NCBI GenBank assembly: GCA_020809705.1 | Contig: CP085833.1 | Location: forward strand, 3,720,001-3,784,000 | Direction of reading: 5' to 3' | DNA: 64,000 nt | Source of the DNA: Calonectria ilicicola | Lineage: Eukaryota > Ascomycota > Sordariomycetes > Hypocreales > Nectriaceae | The notes under the pieces: model-generated | Databases searched by the model: none | What the model was told of the DNA's origin: nothing | What the model saw: the letters and a program-made list of their open reading frames with translations, nothing else | Position numbers and translations under genes: made by a program | Shown here: in pieces, positions 1 to 11,698 of the stretch | Layout of the letters: each line of letters begins with the position of its first letter | Position numbering within the stretch: position 1 is the first letter of the stretch

Positions 1-1092
1 TGGTACCGTCGTCGTGAGCACCCCATCCGTGTGGCAACATGGATGTCCATGAATGGAATCAGCCAGATCGTGGGCGCTCTGCTCATGTACGCTGTTGGCG
101 GTGCTAATATGGCTATTCAAAGCTGGAGGGCCATCTTCCTTGTCTTTGGTGGTCTTACCGTCGCCTGCGGTCTCGTCTTTGTGACCCTGATGCCCCGAGA
201 TACCACCAACGCCTGGTTTCTCAATGAGAGGGAGAGAGAAATTGCGACTAGGCGACTGGCTATTGATCGTGCAACTCGCGATCGCGCCCACTTTGACACG
301 AAGCAGATGTGGGAGGCTTTGAGGTCACCTCTGACTTGGCTATACTTTATGATGGCCCTTTGTGTTACTCTTACTACTCCTATCCTCAAGGTATTTATTT
401 CCCTCCTCAAGCACTATATCTTATTGCTAACATGTCCCCCAAAGTTTTCCTCGTTGGTCATTAATGGTTTTGGATTCTCAAAGTTCCGAACTATGCTAGT
501 TGGACTTCCTGGCGGTGCCATCAATTTTACCACTGTTTGGATATCTGCCCTGGTCCCGCGCATGATATCAGGTACTCGCATTTACACAGCAATGGGACTC
601 ACTCTCGTTCCGCTTGTCGGCTCAACGGTCCTTCTAGCGCTGCCCGCCAATGGAAGTAGTGGTTCCTGGGGCATCGTAGCTTCAACTTGGTTAGCTGCTT
701 GCTCGTCTGCGCCCCTTTGCGCATGCGCCAGTTTAATGGCCAGTAACGTCAAAGGCAACACCAAGAAGAGCATCGTCAGTGCTGGCTTCTTCATTACCTA
801 TTGTGTTGGTTGCATCGTAAGCCCGCAAGCTTGGCAGGAAGCCGATGCTCCCCGCTATACCAAAGGCTGCATTCTGAGCATTGCTAGCTGGGTGGCCCTA
901 ATCGTCACCTTGGTAGTCTATATGTTTTTGGTGAAGAAGGAAAACAGTGATCGAGATGCAAAGGCTGCCGAGGGCAATGTTGAATACTTGTCTGGATCGC
1001 AGCTTGGAGGAGAGACCCACACTCAACTTGGCGTATCAGTGGACTCTGATATTACAGATCAGGGTGACAAGGGATTCCGCTACAGTACCTAA
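1..1092 (+). CDS. MFS transporter, allantoate-permease (ACS/Dal5-like) type, 5' partial
   Basis: This is the C-terminal part of a major facilitator transporter; the reading frame is open from base 1, so the gene begins outside the window. The first residues (WYRRREHPIRVATW) match the cytoplasmic loop motif of the anion:cation symporter family. Further family marks are a loop rich in charged residues (NEREREIATRR) and about eight hydrophobic membrane segments. The family imports small organic anions such as allantoate, nicotinate or vitamins at the plasma membrane; the substrate cannot be read here. Bases 391-444 are almost certainly a 54-base intron (donor GTATTT, branch GCTAAC, acceptor CAAAG). 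It has no stop and is a multiple of three, but removing it gives the family-like join PILK/FSSLVINGFGFS. The tail after the last membrane segment is acidic and polar. The gene is convergent with the regulator that follows. Class is secure, substrate unknown. Confidence 0.88.
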   Translation, partial: WYRRREHPIRVATWMSMNGISQIVGALLMYAVGGANMAIQSWRAIFLVFGGLTVACGLVFVTLMPRDTTNAWFLNEREREIATRRLAIDRATRDRAHFDTKQMWEALRSPLTWLYFMMALCVTLTTPILKVFISLLKHYILLLTCPPKFSSLVINGFGFSKFRTMLVGLPGGAINFTTVWISALVPRMISGTRIYTAMGLTLVPLVGSTVLLALPANGSSGSWGIVASTWLAACSSAPLCACASLMASNVKGNTKKSIVSAGFFITYCVGCIVSPQAWQEADAPRYTKGCILSIASWVALIVTLVVYMFLVKKENSDRDAKAAEGNVEYLSGSQLGGETHTQLGVSVDSDITDQGDKGFRYST

Positions 1093-1528
1093 TAATAGGA
1101 GAGTACATTATTTTATTATTCCTTAAATATAAGCGCAAGCTCAACACAGGAACGCATTTTTAACAGTCAAAATTTGGCATTCTATGATATTCATATCATT
1201 GCCCCTTGCCCTATAATTAACTTCTCTTGTGACTGTATAGAACTTTGGGATCCCCTGAAACAAATTTTGATAGAAAAGTACCCTTCCTAAGACATATTAA
1301 AAGTGAATTATCAACCCAATCAAGATGAATTTCCGTTAATATTTGAGAAATGCAAGAATCCCATGACGGGAAGGCTTTTTGTGTGTTTTGCCATTTTATG
1401 ATTTCATAGCCAATAAGTATTTGCCGAGTACCCATCTGCTCCAGCTATGCGATGATGATGCAAACTAAGAGTAAAGAAACCAGTGTCCCTCAAACTCCAG
1501 AAATATTTTAGTACAAATTCTGCAAAAC
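1093..1528. other. Convergent intergenic region, 436 bp
   Basis: A+T-rich 3' flanks of two convergent genes. It contains short AT stretches suitable for polyadenylation (around 1105-1130) and no credible ORF. Confidence 0.6.
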
Positions 1529-4216
1529 TTAAAACTCCAAAGCCTCCCAATCAGCTAGCTCAGTCCCCGTATATACAAGTCCCGGCGTGTGATATATCCA
1601 ATAAAGGGCATTGTCTCCTTCGAGAGAGATGCTTGCTAGATCCGCATTTCCCTCTATACCGCTCTCATTTATACCCTCTATGACCTCCATTCGGCCAGCT
1701 TCCGCGTTGGGCAATGTCGGGTTCATGGATTGACCAGCCAGTTGGCGTGCGGGATGGTTCTGGTCAAGCGTGTTTGGTCCAGAATTCTCGCCTGTACCAA
1801 AAGAGAAGGGTTGGGTTGTCGCCTCATAAGGCAAATCTTGGCCAGTTGGCGGCTGATCCTGTGATGGCCAAAGGTGCATGCACATTTGGTCAAGCTCACC
1901 CAGACGTTTGGCAGCAGCTTTGTTCCCCACAGAGACAAGATACTGAAGCACATTTCGTGAACCTTCAATCCCACTCAATCCCATATTACGGCCTGGGTTA
2001 ATGGCCTCTAGGAGTACAAATACGAACCCCGCAGAGAAAAGGATATCCAGATCGAGGAACGTGTTTTTTGCTAGACAGCCAGCAGTGAGAATAAGTTACG
2101 ACTTCAAGAATAATACAATCATACCAATTAGCTCTGTATTCCGGAGCATTTGAAGGATTGCCAAGCTTTTACGTGCCGCTTCCACACAAATTTCGGCAAG
2201 ACGGCGCAGTGTTGGTGTGAGGTTGGTGGTCGGCTCCGTATCACGCTCTCGAACATTTCGAGCCATGTAGAGAAGTATTGGCCTTACTGTATGAATGACC
2301 GCCTGTTTATAGGTTAAAAATCGCACAAAAATATAGAAGAAATAGGTTAGTTATTACCTGGTACACGCTCAAATAGAGCGATGAACTAGTTCGTGAACAT
2401 GTAGGGTCTGCCTCCGCAAAAGGCCGACCAGCAACTTGCAATCCGGTCAAGCTGAAGCTCATACTGTATTCAGCAGGCATGGTTGATTCAATATCGTGGA
2501 GCGAATGTAGGATATTCTCAATATCTTTGATGAATGATGGTTCTGAGTTGGTGTTTTGAACATAGATAGCTTCAAGATTTCATCAGTCTAATTCTCCGCA
2601 GGTAGCTTGCAGATCACATACTGGATGTTATTTGACCCGTGATTCGGGCAGTTCTGACATTGACACGAATAGCTGCAGCAGTGGGATACCCAGAGACATC
2701 AGCTGGCAGATCGATCGAGATGGCTTCATCCGCGATTGCCATTGGATGGCCTCCAGCGGCCGCTAGCCTCCTATGTTTCCGATTAGAGCTGTCGAGAGTC
2801 ATTTTCCGGTTCACTAACCTCTCTTGCATGTATAACGACCACCATAGGCGACTTCTGTGAACACTCTCAGATCTTGAATACTTTTGCACCTTGTTTGACT
2901 TGTGCATTCCATTGCTAATAGCAAGACGTAATGCCATACTTGCCTGGAAATTGTCAATAGGGTCCACAGCTATGCGAGTGGGAACTAACATATAGATAAG
3001 CTTCATCCTTTCGGTCTGCTACTTGAAGAAACAAGGCGGCAAGCCCTACAACTTCTATACCAAGAATGCCATGTTTTCCAATGTCACTCATGGCGGGCAT
3101 GTGTCTCATTGCTTCGTTGAAGAATGCAACCCCAGGAATTTCGAGGTCTTCATCTGTGCCGGCTCGTAACAGCCTCCCTAGTGCCAGAATGAACAACACC
3201 TGAACAAACCAGAGTCCTCTTAAGGGTGTCTCGTTGCTTGCATCGCGGTACAGTCTGGCTAAATTATCAGAAAAGGACCGAATATCGAAGAGATGCTGCG
3301 AGATGCCAACGTTGAGAATGACTAGCTCCAGAAGCTGATTAGCTTCATCCTCAGAAGGCCAGCCTTGGACATTGTTAATAATCTCGCGATCCAGGTACGG
3401 TGTTGACACGGTAGCTGAAAGTGGCGTGCTCTTTTCTGACCTGGCAGACGAGCGAGCGAGGAGGAGTGTCCGGATTTCGGTACCAAAGATTTCACTCGAT
3501 GACAAAGACGGTTCTGGAAGAATAGCTATCATAGGTTAGAAAAATTGACTATTAGAGGTAGCTTGAAAAGGGTACCTCTTGGAGCATGGTTGCTCGACGT
3601 CCTGGTTGGTGCTGACGTATGATCTTCAGACCTGGGACGAGGTCTGAGTAATGAAAAGGCGGAATTTTCCGAATTAGGAGTTTCAGTAGAGGCACCTATC
3701 CGGCCCTCTGATCTCGATGGGAGAGGGGCATGTGCGGCAGGTGGCTGGTTTTCTTCCAGATTCTCTTGTGGGTTTTCTGGTGAGTTTTCCGAAGGATCTT
3801 CTTGAACTTGACTCGGCGAAGCTGGGATGTCAGATGCACCCTGGTCTGGCGTCTCAGATGGCTGTCGGTTCTCATAATTGGCAACTTTTTGCTGAAGTGC
3901 TTCTATCTGGCTTTCGTTTATACTCCCGTCAGATTGCAATTATGTTGAATAAAGGATATGCCAGTACATACGCTACCGAGTACAACTTGCGCTTCTCGGA
4001 TGTAGCAAAGACGCAATTGAGACCGCGCTTGTTGCAATATCGACAAGGCCAATTCCCGGAACACTTGACCTTTTTCTCACGGCAGACATGACAAGCCTTT
4101 GGAGTGCGCGCTGCCTCCAATTGGGGTGATATTCTACGACGTCGAGACCGGTGAGAGTCTGCCGGGCTGGTGCGGGTCCCTCCGGCAGGAGCGGGGGCGG
4201 AATCGGCATTGTCCAT
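1529..4216 (-). CDS. Zn2Cys6 (GAL4-type) fungal transcription factor, eight exons
   Basis: Predicted 777-aa nuclear regulator. The N-terminal binuclear zinc cluster reads ACHVCREKKVKCSGNWPCRY then CNKRGLNC, i.e. C-x2-C-x6-C-x5-C-x2-C-x6-C. It is followed by a linker with a short coiled-coil-like helix (SQIEALQQKVA), an acidic/Pro/Glu-rich stretch and a fungal-specific middle homology domain (AYLYASMALRLAISNGMHK; WWSLYMQERRLAAAGGHPMA). Proposed introns: 3923-3971, 3526-3575, 2944-2989, 2771-2818, 2570-2621, 2303-2357 and 2071-2124; the exons total 2334 bases. The 48-base intron 2771-2818 is in frame without a stop and would be missed by ORF calling. The start was taken at 4216 because the upstream extension of the frame has only a TTG. 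The gene faces the MFS gene tail to tail, so control of that transporter is possible but unproven. The target pathway is unknown. Confidence 0.88.
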
Positions 4217-4994
4217 TGCCAGGCTGGCCGACGCCAAACGGCGCGGTGCAGATAATTGGTGCTCTCTATTTGATTGGATAGCGTGTCAGAGAGAACATGC
4301 AGAAGCGATATTAGGTGCTGCCTGGTAATTGATGCGAGGCACAGCTGTATTATGCGTCGCACGCACCGAATTCAATTGAGTGGGAGGCATGCGGGTCGGC
4401 CAACTTAGCGGCTAACACGTCTAGGTTCCACTGAATGGAGCGGTGAGTTCGCACCACTACCGAACCAGTAAGTCGCCGATTAGAAAGAAGCCGATTATAA
4501 TTTAAGGAGGGACTTGAATACGAACCTGCACCATCTGCTCAAAACAAATATGGAATTTATTACGAGAGACTTAAGAGACAATGAGGAATCTGGTAACTGG
4601 GAAAGATATATTTTTGAAGCATATTGGCAATGCGCACTCATGATTTCAGTAAACTTGGCTCAAATGTTCAGCATTGCATGATGGCAGGTGTGGGGAGCAG
4701 TAGCTTGTAGATTGACGTCCAAACCCGCAAACCATTTTACTTCCTGCTCATTTGATGCTCCAAAACATTGTCCTTTAGACAACATACTCCTCAAATAATT
4801 GATTTAATTTCAAGCCCTTTACACGCCAAATCTATGACATTGGGAAATGCACTCTTGAACCTCAACAATGGTCATATTTCCAACTGCGTAATAGACACAG
4901 TTCTCTGCTATTCAATGGCCACTCATTCAAATTTCAGCCCCAAATATAACATACATAGATAGATCCACAAATTTTCAGTGAAACAATACGCCAA
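4217..4994. other. Intergenic region upstream of the regulator
   Basis: Holds the promoter of the minus-strand regulator and the 3' flank of the VOC gene. The half next to the VOC gene is A+T-rich. I see no gene, RNA or clear repeat. Confidence 0.5.
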
Positions 4995-5456
4995 TCACAT
5001 AACCATCTGGTATACCGAGCCCATGTTACCCTCGGTATCCTCAAAGTACCGGAAGATACCATATGCGCCTTCCTTAGTCTTCTCAGTTAAAACCTTGCCA
5101 CCGGCCTTCTCAATAACTTCGGCGCTGGCATCAACGTCTTCGACGAGCCAATGCATGGTGATGCCCCTTCCAGGAGTAACATGGCCGGTCTCGTCGGGGG
5201 AAATGACGATGCCACCCGAGAGGTTCAGAGAAGGGTTCAGATCAAACATTCTGATCTTATCCTTGGGGTATTCAGCAGATTGCTCTTTCCAAGTAAACTT
5301 GAAAACAGCATCATAGAATTTGGAAGCTAAAGTGTGTAAGTGAGCAATTCAGCTGACTCCGACGAGGGGGGATTCCATACCACGCTCAACATCCTTGGCA
5401 GGGATTGACATCCAAACAGGGGTGCCGAAAGCAGGGGGCTTCCACTCAGAGGTCAT
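4995..5456 (-). CDS. VOC-fold (glyoxalase/bleomycin-resistance-like) protein
   Basis: Predicted 135-aa single-domain protein of the vicinal oxygen chelate superfamily. One intron (5327-5380, donor GTATGG, acceptor TTTAG) joins ...PAKDVERA to SKFYDAVFKFTWKE. The second half carries the usual family pattern: a GGI strand, GITMHWLVEDVDASAEVIEKAG (a helix pairing two strands) and a C-terminal EGAYGIFRYFEDTEGNMGSV segment with an acidic metal-ligand-like residue. Members are small dimeric metal enzymes (glyoxalases, dioxygenases, isomerases) or binding proteins. The substrate cannot be named, and this short single-module form is usually annotated only as glyoxalase-like. It has no signal peptide, so it is probably cytosolic. 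It is divergent from the phosphatase gene, with 501 bp between the starts. Confidence 0.87.
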
Positions 5457-5957
5457 TTTGAGAAGAGATTTGCGTGGATTTGAGAAATTTGACGGTGTTG
5501 AATCTTTTTGGTTGCACTTGGGGTAAAGGCCAGATGATTTGCTGTCTGAGGAACAGAGAACGAAGCCTCCAACACCAGGCCACCATGGCCTTTCTTATAC
5601 TCAAACTCATCACCCCGCGAACATAGTAAGCGGGGATAGCGGAACGGTTCCATATTGGTGGCTTACATCACCGATGATACCGTCACGCCAAAGGCAATCA
5701 GAACGCGTCCTTTCAGCCATGGCCCGCGCCAACCAGCCACGGCCTCACGTGACAATTAGCAAAAAGGCGGATATACAGTGCGGTCTACGCCTGTAGATCC
5801 CGAAGCCACTGTACAGATAACCCCTCCATGACGGCGGGGTCGGCAGGGTGATATGAAAGCAGGGGTGCCAAATCACCTTGGCGTGAATCCGTACAGTACG
5901 CTCTCATCCACGCCAACTCTTCAGCTCTCTGCCATCCCTTGTTAGCTCGTCGTTACC
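5457..5957. promoter_or_regulatory. Bidirectional promoter region between VOC and LMW-PTP genes
   Basis: These 501 bases separate two divergent starts and must hold both promoters. I see no strong TATA box and no ORF of note. Direct evidence is limited to the gene orientation. Confidence 0.5.
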
Positions 5958-6597
5958 ATGCCTGAACCAGTGTCTGTGCTATTTGTCTGTCTCGGCAACA
6001 TTTGCCGGTCGACCATGGCGGAGGGCATCTTCCAACATATGGCCCAGCAGCCGGAGCTGAAGGGCAAGATTGGGCTGATCGACTCGGCGGGCACGGGTAC
6101 GTGATTGCAATGGCTTTGCTGCACCACCGCATGCTCGCAGCCATCAGTTTTAGAGCCTCCAGCTAATGCAGTTTTGTTTAGCCGCCTACCACGCCGGCGA
6201 AGGCCCTGACGACCGGACATTAGCCACCCTCGAGGCAAACGGCATCACGGATTACGATCACCAGGCGCGTCGCGTATGTTCCCAGCCCCTTTGCTCAAAC
6301 ACCATTCTCTGGCCATCATCTGACTTGCTTTGATTGCGTCTTTAGTTTCACGTTAAGGACTTTAGCAAATTCGACTATGTATTCGCCATGGACCGATCGA
6401 ACCTGTCGGATTTGCAGCGACTTCACAAGAATATCCCGGACAACAAGGCCAAGGTAATGCTATTTGGCGAATTTAGCGGAGGAAAGCCCGAGGTTATCAG
6501 TGACCCGTACTACGGCGGTGTCGATGGCTTCTCCAAGGCGTATGAGCAGTGCACCCGCTTCTCTAAGAACTTCGTCAAGGAGGTTCTGGGGCAGTAA
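5958..6597 (+). CDS. LTP1: Low-molecular-weight protein tyrosine phosphatase
   Basis: Predicted 160-aa cytosolic phosphatase of the Ltp1/ACP1 family. The active-site loop CLGNICRS lies at residues 11-18, giving the C-x5-R signature with nucleophile Cys11 and Arg17. The general-acid motif DPYYGG is near the C-terminus. Two introns are clear: 6097-6181 (85 bases, donor GTACGT) and 6274-6345 (72 bases, donor GTATGT). The exons total 483 bases, and the length matches the family (about 155-165 aa). Family members dephosphorylate phosphotyrosine and small aryl phosphates; the physiological substrate in fungi is poorly defined. The start codon follows CGTTACC and gives the expected short lead-in strand (MPEPVSVLFV) before the P-loop. 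I see no odd features. Confidence 0.95.
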
Positions 6598-8147
6598 AGG
6601 TTTATCAAAAGGGGGGAGGCTGATTTGACAATTACTAATAATACTACTTGTACATAATATAGATAGACCTAGGAGGATATCTGCAGGGGTTAATAGATAG
6701 ACTACACCGATGTACGCAGCACCTTTTCTCGAAAACGGATGGTAACTACGACGGAATGGTTCCCGATGACGTACGCGTCCTCGTCTCCCGTATGCAACAG
6801 AACAGGCAGCTCCATCTTCCGGGCCGGACGGAGCGGTCCGCCGGCATAGACTTGACAGCTGTCATGTTTTCCCATGTATGCCATAGGGGTCAAGTCTGGG
6901 CAGACCATTGAGGCCAGACAATTGGTGGAAGTTGAGATTGCGATGCAGATGGTACGAAACCTCCCAATCTAACACCAGATTAGCCTCGTATCGAACACTA
7001 TTGCAAACTGTCTTGAAAGGTTCAACACGCCAATCAGGACTCCAAGAAGCTCCAAACTAGAAGCTTCAGCGAGCCCCCCCTGTCAAAAACTATGAGGCCG
7101 CAACGGTCCCACCGGCAGCTTCAGCTTTGCTTCAGCCCTACGTTTCCGGGTCGCACTTTTGGCCACCTACTGGCTCGGCTGTCAGATTGGTTGCCATGTG
7201 AAAGCGAACGAGCGAACAAGCGGTGGATAAGCTATCAGGGCAAAAAAATTGCCGTCATCTCATCTTTGCATCGGGGCGGCCGGGGTATCTGACAAAGAAA
7301 GACAGCGTGGCTGACAGGCTTTTTTTCTTCTCTTGCTGACCACGTTGGCGGCGTACTACGGACTCAGCCTCTCTATAGTACACAGGCCAGCATCTTAGTT
7401 GCTCGACGGCCCACGAGGACATGAGAGGGAGAAACTGACGAGTAACTCCGCGGCTTGCAATATTTTCTATTCCCCTTTTTCGAGCATGCCAAGTCCCCTT
7501 TTCTTCCCTGCTGACCCTCTTCCCGCCCACACGACCAACGTCCTGCGAACCAGGGACGGGGCCCAGGGTGGTTGTCGCGCGGCTATGAGGTGCTGAGGGA
7601 GCTCTGGTTGCCAATTGGCCGCCCAACTGGAGAGTGGTGTAGTGGGGAGGCAGTCTAGCAAATCAGCCGCGAGTCCAGAGGTGACCTCGCTGCGGGGGCG
7701 ATGTCCTAGTGGCTCGGGCTGCCGTGGATCCCCGCCGATGCTGCCCTGGAGCAGTCCTGGAGCAGTACCTGCGAGCGCCGCCAGTGCGCTGCGCTTCAGC
7801 AGGTACCTCCTGAGGGGCAGGCCTTTGGGTAGCTCAGTCCAGGCCCCTCTGCTGGGTGCTCCCCCTCGCTCACTCATTCTCGTCACACTCGCTCCAACCC
7901 ACCAGCATACATATAATCGCGACGCGCCAACTGCAAGAGAAAGGCTTTTTCATTTATCCTTCTCCGCCCTCCTCATCACCGCCCGTCTCCTCCCCATCCT
8001 CTTTTCCTCCCGCCACCCTCTCTCTCGCGGCGCTCCTCCTCCTCCTCCGCTGCTCACCCTCAGCTCACTTCGCTTCGCGATCTGCCCCGCTACACCCGGC
8101 CGAACCCGCCCGCAACCTTCTTCATCCACCAAACCACATCTGACATC
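6598..8147. other. Intergenic region with pyrimidine-rich leader of the MAP kinase gene
   Basis: About 1.55 kb with no convincing gene. The last 200 or so bases (roughly 7930-8147) are strongly C+T-rich, with runs such as CTCCTCCTCCTCCGC. This is typical of leaders and core promoters of well-expressed filamentous-fungal genes. An ORF on the minus strand at 6702-6908 was considered and not accepted. Confidence 0.5.
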
Positions 8148-9680
<1,533 letters not shown>

Positions 9681-10824
9681 ATGCGAATGTGAACTGGATG
9701 ATTTGTTTAGGATCAGCAAAAGACTTGTCGTTCTACGGGAACGACCAGATGAGATGGGACACATAAGGGCTTGAAGAAAAGACAAAGCGGTTGGATAATA
9801 TTTTCAGTTTACAGCGCCCTGGAAACTAGAGCTGAGCTATACCTTCAGCCAAAGCTATGACTTGGTAATCTTGGATGTATGAGAGGAAGAGTTTGAGCAA
9901 GAGTTTGGATACCACAGTAGTGGCAATGGGCCCTGGCCGAAAAATAGGCTTCCATGTTGCGGGACGAGAACTAGCCCTCTTCCCTCCCCTTTTGCAACGA
10001 GACACGATGAATATTTATTTTTGCAATTTATTATTAGCTCTGCAACATATGCGCCAGATTGTGAAGTGTGGGTTGTTTCACCCCATGATGCTCGTCACCC
10101 GTCGGTAGGTCTAGGATTTTAAATGACTTGGCCGCCAACATGGCCGCGTCATTTCGCCAACCGCCGGCACATATATACTTTTACGAGAAACAAAACGGTG
10201 AAGACTATTTTTGGTCCTACTAGTGTGCCAAGGATCTGGGCAAAGTCGGCAAAGGCCAATACAGTCAACCAAATCACAACAATGAAGACAAGAGTAGAGT
10301 CCGATTTTTCAGATGAGACCTTATATTCTCTTTGGTCATGGGTGGCCGTGCCGCCTCATGACTCCTGATGCTACATGCAGAAAAAACAACAAGATATCCC
10401 GATAACGCCAAGCAAATCAATCCTCAGTCTAAAACAAATAATATGCAGATAAATATGCGCTGTAAATGTGCAAAAAGGAAGCCTTTTTATTGGGATGCAA
10501 GCGATCGCGCGCGCCTACCCAGTTCATATGTGAAGCCGTGGTATATATATAAAGTTGGTCCCGATTAATCCGTAGATACCCCAGGAAAAGAAATAAACAA
10601 GATGAAGAAGAAAAAAAAATTCAAATGTAAAAAACAGAAAGTGGTATATGAAGGACCGTCGAGAATAATATGTAAAGTGTTGTAAAAAAAAAAAAAAAAA
10701 AAAATGACACAAAAGCATGCGTTACCATGCTGTTATCAACTCCGGGGTGACGCCCAGTCTATTTTTTTTTGTGAACGAGAGATGAGAAAGAGAAAAGTAG
10801 AAGAAAAGAGGCCAAAGAGCCACT
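9681..10824. other. Convergent intergenic region with A21 tract
   Basis: 3' flanks of the kinase gene and of the convergent secreted-protein gene. The half near 10 kb is A+T-rich, and a pure run of 21 adenines occupies 10684-10704. No gene is supported. Confidence 0.55.
10684..10704 (+). repeat. Poly(A) mononucleotide run, 21 bases
   Basis: A run of 21 adenines, flanked by no open coding frame and no target-site duplication that I can see. Confidence 0.9.
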
Positions 10825-11598
10825 TTACTCGTAGAACCAGTACTGAGCAGTGTACGAGACGCTCTGGGAACCGGCGCCGGAGCAAGAGTAGGCGTTGCCG
10901 CCGGCAGTGAGAACACGGTAGACGGAGCTGAGGCCGTAGCTGCTGCCGGCGTCGGTGAGGTACAACCAGGCAACGGCGCCGGTGCCCTTGGGGCCGGGGT
11001 TGGCAGAGGCGGGGGCGTCGACGGCGGCGGACTTGGAGCCGTGGAGGAGCTCGCTGCCGAGATCAAAGGTTGGGGTGCCGGCGGAGTTGAAGTAGTGGTG
11101 GCCGAGGAAGGGGAACGAGTTGCCGTCGAACTTGAGGGCCTTGGCCTTGGTGAAAGGGTCGGTGGCCGAGGCGCCGCCGGTGGAAACGAGGTTGAGGGGC
11201 ACCGCGAGACTGTCGAGGACATCGCCGGTCAGGTGCTCAAAGTCGTCCTGGCTGAGAGACTTGCGCTTGGTGCCGGGGTAGTAGTCGGTGATGTCGTAGA
11301 GCATGGCCAGGGCGCCGGTCGCGCTGGCAGTCGCACCAGCACCGGAGCAGGTGTAGTTCTGGATGCCGAAGCCGAGCGCAATGTGCTTGAGGGTACCGGT
11401 GGGGGCAGGGAGCTCAGTGCCTGTTGATTGAGATTGGTTAGTAAAGGTTGCGCCGGAGCCAATTGGTGTAATTGGGGGGAAAGGATGTGACTTACTACCG
11501 CCGTTGACGGGGAGAGTAGGAGTGGTAGCGGACTTGATGCAGGGCGAGGCCAGAGCCAGAGCCGCAGAGGCGACGACGAGGAAAGATTTGGCGAACAT
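10825..11598 (-). CDS. Secreted DUF3455-type protein
   Basis: Predicted 232-aa protein with a clean N-terminal signal peptide (MFAKSFLVVASAALALASP), so probably secreted. The body (LKHIALGFGIQNYTCSGAG..., HYFNSAGTPTFDLG..., GAVAWLYLTDAGSS..., VYRVLTAGG) is what I recognise as the DUF3455 family. That family is often mislabelled malate dehydrogenase and has no established biochemical function. One intron, 11421-11495, has a GTAAGT donor, a TACTAAC branch point and a CAACAG acceptor. It is 75 bases and free of stops, so the ORF reads through it; removing it gives NGGSTELPAPTG. The start was chosen at 11598 because the signal peptide begins there, although the frame is open further upstream. A GT/CA dinucleotide tract lies 28-99 bases before the start. 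The protein is alanine/glycine/serine-rich. Confidence 0.85.
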   Translation of the reverse strand: MFAKSFLVVASAALALASPCIKSATTPTLPVNGGSKSHPFPPITPIGSGATFTNQSQSTGTELPAPTGTLKHIALGFGIQNYTCSGAGATASATGALAMLYDITDYYPGTKRKSLSQDDFEHLTGDVLDSLAVPLNLVSTGGASATDPFTKAKALKFDGNSFPFLGHHYFNSAGTPTFDLGSELLHGSKSAAVDAPASANPGPKGTGAVAWLYLTDAGSSYGLSSVYRVLTAGGNAYSCSGAGSQSVSYTAQYWFYE

Positions 11599-11625
11599 AT
11601 TTGTGAAAAGGGCTTGTTGATTAAG

Positions 11626-11658
11626 CGTGTATGTGTATGTGTGTATGTATGTATATGT

Positions 11659-11697
<39 letters not shown>
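11626..11697. repeat. GT/TG-rich microsatellite
   Basis: TG-rich tract with scattered TATG interruptions that ends in an uninterrupted 32-base GT repeat (11666-11697). On the coding strand of the neighbouring secreted-protein gene it is a CA tract ending 28 bases upstream of the start codon, in the leader or core promoter. Confidence 0.95.

Positions 11698-11698
<1 letters not shown>

Noticed and set aside
6702..6908. Minus-strand 68-codon ORF after the phosphatase gene
   Set aside because: It has no recognisable motif, no clear splice extension, and overlaps the 3' flank of the phosphatase gene.
10684..10704. Poly(A) run as the tail of a retroposed element
   Set aside because: No target-site duplication and no element-like sequence upstream; runs of similar length occur elsewhere in the window.
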